Assembly (NCBI GenBank): GCA_031394025.1
Contig: JANMWO010000044.1
Location: forward strand, 1 to 9,999
Direction: 5' to 3'
DNA length: 9,999 nt
Origin: JANXSF01 sp031394025
GTDB taxonomy: Bacteria; Acidobacteriota; Terriglobia; Bryobacterales; Bryobacteraceae
Every line of letters starts with the position of its first letter. The stretch's first letter is position 1. Positions 1 through 5,640 of this stretch are shown here, piece after piece. The translations under genes were made by a program, and so were the position numbers. Below the pieces are notes generated by a model. That model worked only from the letters and a program-made list of their open reading frames with translations. It did no database searches and was not told the DNA's origin.

Positions 1-11
1 GTTCAAATTGT

Positions 12-50
12 GGGATGGGCATCCCCTAAACAAGGGATGCAAACCATCCC
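12..50. repeat. Long imperfect inverted repeat (hairpin) upstream of the small secreted gene
   Basis: GGGATGG (12-18) and GCATCCC (19-25) pair respectively with CCATCCC (44-50) and GGGATGC (34-40). This gives a 14-bp stem with a three-A bulge (41-43) and an 8-nt loop (26-33). Each half is itself nearly palindromic (GGGATG..CATCCC), so other foldings are possible. No T-run follows on the plus strand, so a classical terminator for an upstream gene is doubtful. It could be a stabilising or regulatory RNA structure, a protein-binding site or a dispersed repeat. The pairing is directly visible; the function is unknown. Confidence 0.6.
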
Positions 51-90
51 TCAAATTCGTATGCACGAAGGTACAACTAACAGCCGATAG

Positions 91-123
91 ATTGGTTAGC
101 AGATATAGGAGACTTTAACCAAT
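91..123 (+). promoter_or_regulatory. Hairpin displaying the ribosome binding site, abutting the start codon
   Basis: ATTGGTTA (91-98) is the perfect reverse complement of TAACCAAT (116-123), and the second arm ends one base before the ATG at 124. The 17-nt loop holds the Shine-Dalgarno sequence AGGAG (107-111), 12 nt from the start codon in linear sequence. Forming the hairpin would shorten that distance or block start-codon access, so it may tune translation of the small secreted protein. The repeat is seen directly; the regulatory role is inference. Confidence 0.5.
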
Positions 124-471
124 ATGAAAATCATTCTTTTCGCCAGCGCACTTGCCGCTCTTTCTACAGGTGCAATTTTCGCTCAGGAAGCAGTTGTAAC
201 TGCTCCCGCAAAAAAGCCCGCTGTAATTGCAAAACGCAAAGAGGTGCAGCAAAAGCGCATCGCAAACGGTGTACAGAACGGTTCCTTAACCCCTAAGGAA
301 ACAGCCAAACTGGAAACCAGAGAGACACGCAATAACCAGGTGATTGCAGCGGAACGCTCAGCCAATGGCGGAACCTTGACTGCCGCACAAAAGCGCCAGG
401 CTGCCCGTCGACAAAACTCCATAAGCAAAGACATTGCTAAAGAAAAGCACGACGCCCAAACACAAAAGTAA
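124..471 (+). CDS. Small exported basic protein with two degenerate helical repeats, function unknown
   Basis: This is a 115-residue protein. The N-terminus (residues 1-20) is a convincing Sec signal peptide: Lys2, a hydrophobic stretch, then IFA before Gln21 as a probable cleavage site. An Ala/Pro/Lys stretch (22-35) leads to two related segments: RIANGVQNGSLT (45-56) followed by a charged helix, and RSANGGTLTAAQ (78-89) followed by another basic helix. The chain ends KHDAQTQK. This pattern of N-G-(x)-G-x-L-T turns followed by charged helices matches, from memory, a widespread uncharacterised family of periplasmic proteins in Acidobacteriota and Proteobacteria. It is strongly basic and would be a mature periplasmic or secreted protein of about 95 residues. 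The start is supported by AGGAG at 107-111 and by the signal peptide beginning at this Met. It is monocistronic and converges on trxA. No biochemical role can be assigned. Confidence 0.8.
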   Translation: MKIILFASALAALSTGAIFAQEAVVTAPAKKPAVIAKRKEVQQKRIANGVQNGSLTPKETAKLETRETRNNQVIAAERSANGGTLTAAQKRQAARRQNSISKDIAKEKHDAQTQK

Positions 472-485
472 GTACTGCTTTCCTA

Positions 486-520
486 ATAAAAAAGCCCGCC
501 GGGGGAACCGGCGGGTCTCT
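486..520. terminator. Intrinsic terminator between convergent genes, strongest for trxA (minus strand)
   Basis: CCCGCCGG (495-502) pairs with CCGGCGGG (508-515) around a 5-nt loop: a perfect 8-bp GC stem. On the minus strand the stem is followed by CTTTTTTATT, a classic T-run, 30 nt after the trxA stop. On the plus strand it is followed only by TCTCTCATTT, so it is a weaker, probably shared, terminator for the small secreted gene. Confidence 0.88.
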
Positions 521-544
521 CATTTCACTCTTTGATTTAGGAGA

Positions 545-874
545 TTACAAATGACTATTCAAGAGCTTTTCAATCTCTGCTTTCGGCACAGCGCCTACAA
601 GCTGGCCCGCGACTTTGCCACCCTTAAATAGGAGCAGCGCGGGAATGCCACGAATGTTGTAGCGCTGGGCAATACCCATTTCCTGATCGACGTTCAGCTT
701 CCCGACCTTCGCTTTTCCTGCGAAATCATCAGCAACTGCGTCAATCGTTGGACCAAGCATGCGACATGGGCCGCACCATTCCGCCCAGAAATCCACCAAC
801 ACCGGCGTTTCGGCATTAAGGACATCGGCGTCGAATGCTGCTTCAGTGAAAGTTTGTGTGTTTTGACCTGCCAT
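545..874 (-). CDS. trxA: Thioredoxin
   Basis: This 109-residue protein is a single thioredoxin domain of standard length. It is a cytoplasmic dithiol reductant for ribonucleotide reductase, peroxiredoxins, methionine sulfoxide reductase and other disulfide substrates. The active site WCGPC is at residues 33-37, the buried Asp is D28 (LVDFWAEWCGPC), and the cis-proline is P78 in RGIPALLLF. There is no signal peptide, so it is the cytosolic type. The start is supported by GGAG about 7 nt upstream on the minus strand. It is the last gene of the minus-strand set, 53 nt after glgA, and is followed by a strong hairpin terminator. The 53-nt gap leaves room for its own promoter, but no convincing box pair was seen. 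Confidence in the function is very high. Confidence 0.97.
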   Translation of the reverse strand: MAGQNTQTFTEAAFDADVLNAETPVLVDFWAEWCGPCRMLGPTIDAVADDFAGKAKVGKLNVDQEMGIAQRYNIRGIPALLLFKGGKVAGQLVGAVPKAEIEKLLNSHL

Positions 875-927
875 AAAAATCTCCGTTTGTTCTTACTAAA
901 ATAGATGCCAGAAGACGATCAAACGAT

Positions 928-2370
928 TCAGCCTCGTAGCAATTGGCGGTAAAGCGTTGCATACTCAGTGGCAGAGACGTTCCAGGAGAAGTCTTTTTTC
1001 ATCCCCCGGCGCATTCTTTCCTGCCATTTTGGTTGATCTTCCCAAGCTTTAAGAGCCTGATGGATCGCTTCCAGCAAAGCGGCTCCAGAATAGTCCTGAA
1101 ACTTAAATCCAGTAGCTTCCTCGATAGTATCATCAAGGCCCCCGGTGGCGCGCACAACCGGCGGTGTTCCATAACGCAAACTGTAAATCTGGTTCAAGCC
1201 GCACGGTTCGTAGCGGCTGGGCATTAGAAAAATATCCGAACCCGCCTCAATTTTATGAGCCAGCGCGTTGTCATAAAGCACTTTCACCCGCACCTGCCAC
1301 GGTTGCGCCTCGGCTAACTCCCTGAATATGGCTTCATATTCTGGCTCGCCAGTTCCCAGTGCAATCAGAGACACGTCGCTTTGCAGAAGCTCCGGCGCGA
1401 TCTCAGCCAGCAAATCGAACCCTTTCTGGCTAGCAAAGCGCGACACAATCCCCACAATCGGACGGTCAGCCAGTTTTTCAGGAAGCCCAAATTCTCGCAG
1501 CAAATCCAGCCGACATGCCTGTTTCCCGGCAAGGTTTGCCTCACTGTAATTTGCCGCAATCAGCGGGTCAGTTTCCGGATTCCAGTCGCTATAATCCACC
1601 CCATTCACAATTCCCGACAACTGCGCACTGCGTTTTTGCAGCAGCCCTTCCAGACCAAAGCCATATTCCACCGTCTGAATTTCCCGTGCATAAGCTTTGC
1701 TGACCGTGGTCAGCCAATCGCTATAGTTGATGGCACCTTTTAGCAGATTCACATCCCCGTAAAACTCCAGCCCATCCACATGAAAGACATCCGCACCCAA
1801 TCCCAACTCCCTTAGGATGCGCGGAGCATTGCCGGAAAATCGACCCTGGTAGCCAAGGTTATGGATGGTGAAAATCGTCTTTACGTTGGAAATGCGCGGA
1901 TCTGCCTGATAGTAACTGTGTAGATAAACAGGAACCAGCGCCGCTTGCCAATCATGACAATGAATTATGTCGGGACGGACAATGTTGCGAGCAATCCCAA
2001 TGGCCGCCATGCTTAGCGCCCCAAACCGAATATGATTGTCCGGGTAATCGCTGCCCAGATGCCCATAAATGCCATCGCGATCAAACAGGTAGGGGATGTC
2101 GACGAAGTAGAAATCCACTCCACCGTGACGATGCCGGTCAATTGCCGCACTGAAGGAATTGGGTCCAACATGTACCGGTAAATGATCCCAAACCCGTTCC
2201 ACACCCACTGGCTGCACACCGCGGAATTTGGGAATCACAACGGAGACCTTTTCCCCGCAACGCGCTAGAGCCGCTGGCAGTGAGCCAAGCACATCGGCCA
2301 AGCCGCCAGTCTTAACGTAAGGAGCAGCCTCGGAAGCTACCATCAGAATATTGGGCATAAGGTCCAGCAT
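928..2370 (-). CDS. glgA: Glycogen (starch) synthase, ADP-glucose type, GT5 family
   Basis: GlgA transfers glucose from ADP-glucose to the non-reducing end of an alpha-1,4-glucan, elongating glycogen in the cytoplasm. At 480 residues it has the family's usual length. The N-terminal GT-B domain begins NILMVASEAAPYVKTGGLADVLG, with the KTGGL donor-binding motif at 20-24. HCHDWQ (137-142) and TIHNLGYQG (168-176) are further GT5 motifs. The C-terminal domain has SRFASQKG (310-317; Arg311 and Lys316 bind ADP-glucose phosphates), SRYEPCGLNQ (385-394; Glu388 catalytic-region glutamate) and ATGGLDDTI (408-416). Two in-frame ATGs are possible: 2370, or Met5 at 2358, which matches the family's N-terminus more closely. 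Neither has a clear Shine-Dalgarno. It lies 35 nt downstream of surE and 53 nt upstream of trxA on the same strand. No glgB, glgC or glgP neighbours are in the window. Confidence 0.96.
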   Translation of the reverse strand: MLDLMPNILMVASEAAPYVKTGGLADVLGSLPAALARCGEKVSVVIPKFRGVQPVGVERVWDHLPVHVGPNSFSAAIDRHRHGGVDFYFVDIPYLFDRDGIYGHLGSDYPDNHIRFGALSMAAIGIARNIVRPDIIHCHDWQAALVPVYLHSYYQADPRISNVKTIFTIHNLGYQGRFSGNAPRILRELGLGADVFHVDGLEFYGDVNLLKGAINYSDWLTTVSKAYAREIQTVEYGFGLEGLLQKRSAQLSGIVNGVDYSDWNPETDPLIAANYSEANLAGKQACRLDLLREFGLPEKLADRPIVGIVSRFASQKGFDLLAEIAPELLQSDVSLIALGTGEPEYEAIFRELAEAQPWQVRVKVLYDNALAHKIEAGSDIFLMPSRYEPCGLNQIYSLRYGTPPVVRATGGLDDTIEEATGFKFQDYSGAALLEAIHQALKAWEDQPKWQERMRRGMKKDFSWNVSATEYATLYRQLLRG

Positions 2371-2405
2371 TCATGATAAAGCAGCAGGCGGCTTGGTGTG
2401 GAAAA

Positions 2406-3095
2406 TTACAAGGTCAATCGACTGACGGTAATCGCACCCTGAAAGCAATGATCCACATCGCGACCAGGGGTCCGTGCGCGTGTCGAATAAGCTCCGCAGA
2501 AGCGGAACTCCTGCCCATCCCGATCAAAGCGAACATCCAGCGGCTCATTGTCAGGATCGCAAAACACTAACGTCGATGGCTCGCCTGCATCAAGGTGTGG
2601 CAGATTCACGTTGTAGTATCCCTTGATCGGGCATTTTTCCGCCATCAGTTGTTCAATCACAGGCAGCGCCATTTCCGCTGCTTCTTTCCAATCAAAAGGC
2701 AAACCACGACGCATATATTGTGAAATTGCGATGGCCGGTTTTCCCAATAGCGCCGCTTCGCGGGCCGCGGCCACGGTCCCCGATGTGAAAATATCCGCCC
2801 CCAGATTGCCACCACGATTAATGCCTGATAACACCCAATCCACATCTGGCAACAGTGACGTTAATGCCACTCGAACGCAATCCGCCGGTGTGCCGGAAAG
2901 ATGGAACTGTTGGGCACCAGTCTCCACTAAGTGCAAAGCCACATCGGTGGTCACACGGTGCCCTGCATAGGAATGCGGATCACGTGGTGCCAATACGAAC
3001 ACATCGCCCACATGCCCTGCCAGCGATTTCAAGGCATCCAATCCGGGTGCATCCCAACCATCGTCATTCGTGATCAGCAACCGCAAACCAGCCAT
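2406..3095 (-). CDS. surE: 5'/3'-nucleotidase SurE (survival protein)
   Basis: SurE is a metal-dependent phosphatase that dephosphorylates nucleoside 5'- and 3'-monophosphates and short polyphosphates, linked in other bacteria to stationary-phase and stress survival. The 229-residue protein carries the family's metal site: ITNDDG (8-13, Asp11 and Asp12), Ser42 in APRDPHSYAGH and Asn93 in SGINRGGNLGADI (90-102). SGTPADCVRVAL (67-78), TSGTVAAAREAALLGKPAIAIS (about 104-125) and the C-terminal TPGRDVDHCFQGAITVSRL are also typical. It is somewhat shorter than the 250-residue norm but complete at both ends. Its ATG overlaps the ABC-F stop codon by one base (TAATG), and GGGGA lies about 10 nt upstream inside the ABC-F gene. 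It is therefore probably translated by coupling to that gene. Confidence 0.96.
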   Translation of the reverse strand: MAGLRLLITNDDGWDAPGLDALKSLAGHVGDVFVLAPRDPHSYAGHRVTTDVALHLVETGAQQFHLSGTPADCVRVALTSLLPDVDWVLSGINRGGNLGADIFTSGTVAAAREAALLGKPAIAISQYMRRGLPFDWKEAAEMALPVIEQLMAEKCPIKGYYNVNLPHLDAGEPSTLVFCDPDNEPLDVRFDRDGQEFRFCGAYSTRARTPGRDVDHCFQGAITVSRLTL

Positions 3096-4732
3096 TAAAC
3101 GTAAATCCCCGGAGCCTCATGGCCCATCGCTTGCACATATTCCACATAGGATCCAGGATAAATTCGCGGATTGCGATCCGTTCCGCTTTCCCCACCCAGT
3201 TCCAATACACGCGATCCCAGGCCGCGCAGAAACATGCGGTCGTGCGAGACAAAAATCATGGTCCCTTCAAAGTTCTTCAACTTCTCCACCAGCATCTCTT
3301 TCGTAGCCAGATCCAAGTGATTGGTGGGCTCATCGAGAACCAGAAAATTTGGCGGATTAAACAGCATCCGGGCCATCGCTAGCCGTGACTTCTCACCGCC
3401 AGACAAGGACCGAATCTTTTTCTCCACATCCTCTCCGGAAAACTGAAAGGCTCCAGCTAGAGATCGCAAAGAACCAACGGTATCCTGCGGAAAATCCCGC
3501 TGCAGTTGCTCGTCAACCGTTAGCTCAGGGTCCAAAACATCCAACGATTGCTGGGCAAAGTAGCCCATATTCAAGCTGGCACCCAAACGCACACTGCCTG
3601 AATCGGGTTCACTTGCTCCGGCAATCATCTTGAGCAGCGTGCTCTTGCCCGCACCGTTACGACCCATCACCGCCCAACGTTCCCCCCTGCGGATAATCAG
3701 ATTGAAACCCTGATAAATTACCCGATGCCCATAGCTTTTGTGCAGATCTTCCATAATCGCCACTTGATCGCCAGAGCGTGGCGGCACCCGGAAATCGAAC
3801 CGTACGATTTGTCGCTTTTTCGGTAACTCAATTTTGTCGATTTTATCTAGCGCCTTAATGCGGCTCTGCACCTGCGCAGCTTTGGCCGCGTGCGTTTTGA
3901 ATCGTTCAATAAAGCGCTGCTCTTTAGCCAGCATGGTCTGTTGACGGGCGAAGGCTGCTTGCTGATTGGACTCGCGAATGGCCCGTTCCCGTTCATAGAA
4001 ATCGTAATTACCCGAGTAAGTGACAATTTCCCCAGCATCAATATCGGCGATCTTGGTAACAATGCGGTTCATAAATTCGCGATCATGCGAAGTCATCAAC
4101 AATGCCCCAGGGTACGATTTCAGAAATCCTTCCAGCCAAATAATAGATTCCAGATCCAAGTGATTGGTAGGTTCGTCCATCAGCAGCGCGTCCGGTCGAC
4201 CAAGTAGGACGCGGGCCAGCGCGACACGCATTTTCCAGCCGCCGGAAAGTGCTCCTACATCGCCGTCAATCTGATCGTCCTGAAAGCCCAGGCCGTGTAG
4301 AACTTCGCGGGCATTCGCCTCCAGCGTGTAACCGCCCAAATGCTCGTACTCTTCCTGCACTTCGCCGAAACGTGTCAGGATTTTGTCCATCTCGTTGGCC
4401 CGTGCCGGGTCTTCCAAGGCCTGCTGTAAATGCTCTAACTCATGGTGAAGGTCGCCTGCCCGGCCACTGCCTGCAATCGCTTCGTCAATCACAGAACGGC
4501 CCGACATTTCCTCCACATCCTGGCGAAAGTAGCCGACCGTCAATTTCTTAGGGACAGAAACATCACCATCATCCGGCGATTCCTCACCGGTCACCATACG
4601 GAAAAGCGTCGTCTTGCCGGCACCGTTGGGGCCCACCAGACCCACTTTTTCACCGGGGTTCAATTGAAAGGAGGCATCAACGAAGATGAGCTGCTTGCCA
4701 TACTGCTTGTTGATGTTTGAGAAAGATATCAT
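3095..4732 (-). CDS. ABC-F family ATPase (ribosome-associated, two ATP-binding domains)
   Basis: This 545-residue protein has two fused ABC nucleotide-binding domains and no membrane segments, the ABC-F layout. Domain 1: Walker A GPNGAGKT (34-41), signature LSGGW (162-166), Walker B with DEPTNHLD (186-193; Glu187 catalytic), switch His216. A charged helical linker (about 240-312), rich in Arg, Gln and Lys, corresponds to the P-site tRNA-interaction motif. Domain 2: Walker A GRNGAGKST (357-365), signature LSGGEKS (443-449), DEPTNHLD (467-474; Glu468), His497. ABC-F proteins bind the ribosomal E site and act on stalled or initiating ribosomes (EttA, Uup, YbiT, YheS types) or protect against antibiotics. 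The housekeeping setting favours the former, but I cannot assign the subgroup. GGAAG lies just upstream of the ATG. It is the first gene of the set running to trxA, 64 nt downstream of a toxin gene. Confidence 0.94.
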   Translation of the reverse strand: MISFSNINKQYGKQLIFVDASFQLNPGEKVGLVGPNGAGKTTLFRMVTGEESPDDGDVSVPKKLTVGYFRQDVEEMSGRSVIDEAIAGSGRAGDLHHELEHLQQALEDPARANEMDKILTRFGEVQEEYEHLGGYTLEANAREVLHGLGFQDDQIDGDVGALSGGWKMRVALARVLLGRPDALLMDEPTNHLDLESIIWLEGFLKSYPGALLMTSHDREFMNRIVTKIADIDAGEIVTYSGNYDFYERERAIRESNQQAAFARQQTMLAKEQRFIERFKTHAAKAAQVQSRIKALDKIDKIELPKKRQIVRFDFRVPPRSGDQVAIMEDLHKSYGHRVIYQGFNLIIRRGERWAVMGRNGAGKSTLLKMIAGASEPDSGSVRLGASLNMGYFAQQSLDVLDPELTVDEQLQRDFPQDTVGSLRSLAGAFQFSGEDVEKKIRSLSGGEKSRLAMARMLFNPPNFLVLDEPTNHLDLATKEMLVEKLKNFEGTMIFVSHDRMFLRGLGSRVLELGGESGTDRNPRIYPGSYVEYVQAMGHEAPGIYV

Positions 4733-4796
4733 CCACTTCCAAACTAGCAGAATATGGAGGGTTGCGGCCCGAATGACTCATTGTACTGAAGGGAAG

Positions 4797-5207
4797 CTAT
4801 ATTTGCGGGGTGAATGGATTTAGCGTGATGACGGAAAATTGCTCAAAATCGGCGATATTGCGAGTCACCACAATCAGCCGGTGCACCTTGGCCGTAGCGG
4901 CAATCATCGCGTCCATGGCCAAAGTACCTGATTTGCCGTGCATTAGCAGCGCCCATTGGCGGAAGGTGGCGGCATCCATGGGGAGTATTGGGTAATATTC
5001 CACCATTTTTGCCAGCCAAGCTTCAATTTCCGCTGCTTTTTCAGGATTTTGAGCTCTGGTATGCTCCACTCCTACCTGAATTTCCCCGATACTGACAGCG
5101 GAAAGCACAAGTTCATCCTCATTGCGGGAAGCAAGAAATTCAAGGACGCCCCCGTGTGGACGGTTTTTCCGGGTCTCGGAAATGACGTTCGTATCCAGTA
5201 AAAACAT
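4797..5207 (-). CDS. vapC: PIN-domain toxin of a type II toxin-antitoxin pair (VapC/FitB-like)
   Basis: PIN-domain toxins are Mg-dependent ribonucleases that cut tRNA or rRNA when freed from their antitoxin. From the ATG at 5207 the protein has 136 residues, the normal size. All four acidic positions are present: Asp5 (FLLDTNVISE), Glu42 (SIGEIQVG), Asp99 (LAMDAMIAATA) and Asp120 (TRNIADF). The ending ITLNPF is typical of FitB-like members. The reading frame stays open for 30 more codons upstream (to 5297), but that part lies inside the antitoxin gene and the PIN domain starts at Met31 of that longer form, so the shorter start is preferred. The antitoxin stop lies 2 nt upstream of this ATG, indicating coupled translation. 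The nuclease looks intact. Its RNA target cannot be told from sequence. Confidence 0.9.
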   Translation of the reverse strand: MFLLDTNVISETRKNRPHGGVLEFLASRNEDELVLSAVSIGEIQVGVEHTRAQNPEKAAEIEAWLAKMVEYYPILPMDAATFRQWALLMHGKSGTLAMDAMIAATAKVHRLIVVTRNIADFEQFSVITLNPFTPQI

Positions 5208-5209
5208 TC

Positions 5210-5467
5210 TTAATCGAATTCCACAGGAGGTCGCAAAGAGTATTCGCTTCTTGGTCTTAGAGGAATGTCGAATTTCGGTGTCGGGGCCAGCAGCCACTGC
5301 TTCAAGGTGGGCCTTGAAGCCGCTTTCAGCTTCCGATATTCTTCCACAGTAACCAGAACAGCGGTCTCTTCACCATGATAAGTAACCGTTTGCGGGCCCT
5401 CTTCAACGGTTGCTTTCAGGAATTCGCTAAATTTCGCTTTTGCTAGTTGCACAGCCCAGGATGGCAT
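5210..5467 (-). CDS. vapB: Phd/YefM-type antitoxin
   Basis: The 85-residue product has the Phd/YefM N-terminal DNA-binding pattern: MPSWAVQLAKAKFSEFL (1-17), then GPQTVTYHGEETAVLVTVEEYRKLK (24-48). The C-terminal tail is Pro- and Arg-rich (52-85) and would wrap and inhibit the PIN toxin. Antitoxins of this class repress their own promoter, with stronger binding in complex with the toxin. An in-frame start 13 codons upstream (5506) exists. The inner ATG is preferred because GGGAG (5476-5480) sits 8 nt before it and because the Phd domain begins exactly there. It is the first gene of a two-gene operon with the PIN toxin. The two promoter-proximal ACTAGT hexamers are its likely operator. Confidence 0.88.
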   Translation of the reverse strand: MPSWAVQLAKAKFSEFLKATVEEGPQTVTYHGEETAVLVTVEEYRKLKAASRPTLKQWLLAPTPKFDIPLRPRSEYSLRPPVEFD

Positions 5468-5482
5468 ATCATCATCTCCCAA

Positions 5483-5515
5483 ACTAGTTATAACACTAGT
5501 TACCAAAAATTACAA
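5483..5515 (-). promoter_or_regulatory. Promoter and probable operator of the Phd/PIN toxin-antitoxin operon
   Basis: On the minus strand, TTGTAA (5515-5510) and TATAAC (5492-5487) are separated by 17 nt, a plausible sigma-70-type promoter that would start transcription near 5480, about 13 nt before the antitoxin ATG. Two palindromic ACTAGT hexamers (5483-5488 and 5495-5500) flank or overlap the -10 box with 12 bp between centres; as plus-strand direct repeats they extend to ACTAGTTA. Hexamer pairs with 12-bp centre spacing are the arrangement described for YefM operators, so autorepression is the expected role. The boxes and hexamers are seen; binding is inferred. Confidence 0.6.
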
Positions 5516-5540
5516 GCACCAAATTAAAAGCCAACCAAAA

Positions 5541-5595
5541 TCAAGCGAATTTATATTGACCCAGCCTTAACAATTTCCTTTTCGCATTCGCTTGA
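5541..5595. repeat. Perfect 10-bp inverted repeat in the divergent intergenic region
   Basis: TCAAGCGAAT (5541-5550) is the exact reverse complement of ATTCGCTTGA (5586-5595), with 35 bp between the arms (45 bp arm to arm). The right arm overlaps TTGACA (5592-5597), a -35-like hexamer ahead of the oxidoreductase gene. It may be a pair of half-sites for a repressor acting on the oxidoreductase, or a chance or structural repeat. The A/T-rich 5468-5640 gap otherwise holds only the TA promoter and the oxidoreductase ribosome binding site. Confidence 0.5.
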
Positions 5596-5640
5596 CACAG
5601 CCTCTTCCTCCATACCCTAATATGATTGAGGACTTTTTCC

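Noticed and set aside
12..50. CRISPR-like short repeat array
   Set aside because: The GGGATG units are 6-7 nt, alternate in orientation and are explained by hairpin pairing; no spacers or Cas genes.
943..1743. Plus-strand open frames of 70-120 codons opposite glgA
   Set aside because: They lie antisense to a full-length, motif-complete glgA, have no ribosome binding sites of note and no recognisable domains.
3890..4720. Plus-strand open frames of 90-105 codons opposite the ABC-F gene
   Set aside because: Antisense shadows of a conserved coding sequence with both ATPase domains intact; no independent signals.
4772..4782. AATGACTCATT pseudo-palindrome upstream of the ABC-F gene as an operator
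   Set aside because: Only 5-bp arms around a single central base and no linked promoter boxes; could easily occur by chance.
5208..5297. N-terminal extension of the first PIN toxin (30 extra codons)
   Set aside because: It overlaps the antitoxin gene in another frame and the PIN domain begins at Met31, right after the antitoxin stop.
5468..5506. Longer start for the Phd-type antitoxin
   Set aside because: The inner ATG has GGGAG at 8 nt and begins exactly at the Phd domain; the extra codons overlap the promoter -10 box and operator hexamers.
5592..5623. TTGACA and TAATAT as a promoter for the oxidoreductase
   Set aside because: The spacer is 20 nt and the implied start would fall within the ribosome binding site; kept only as a possible part of the inverted-repeat region.
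5626..5640. TTG start five codons upstream of the oxidoreductase ATG
   Set aside because: The TTG overlaps the Shine-Dalgarno GAGGAC that serves the ATG at 5641.
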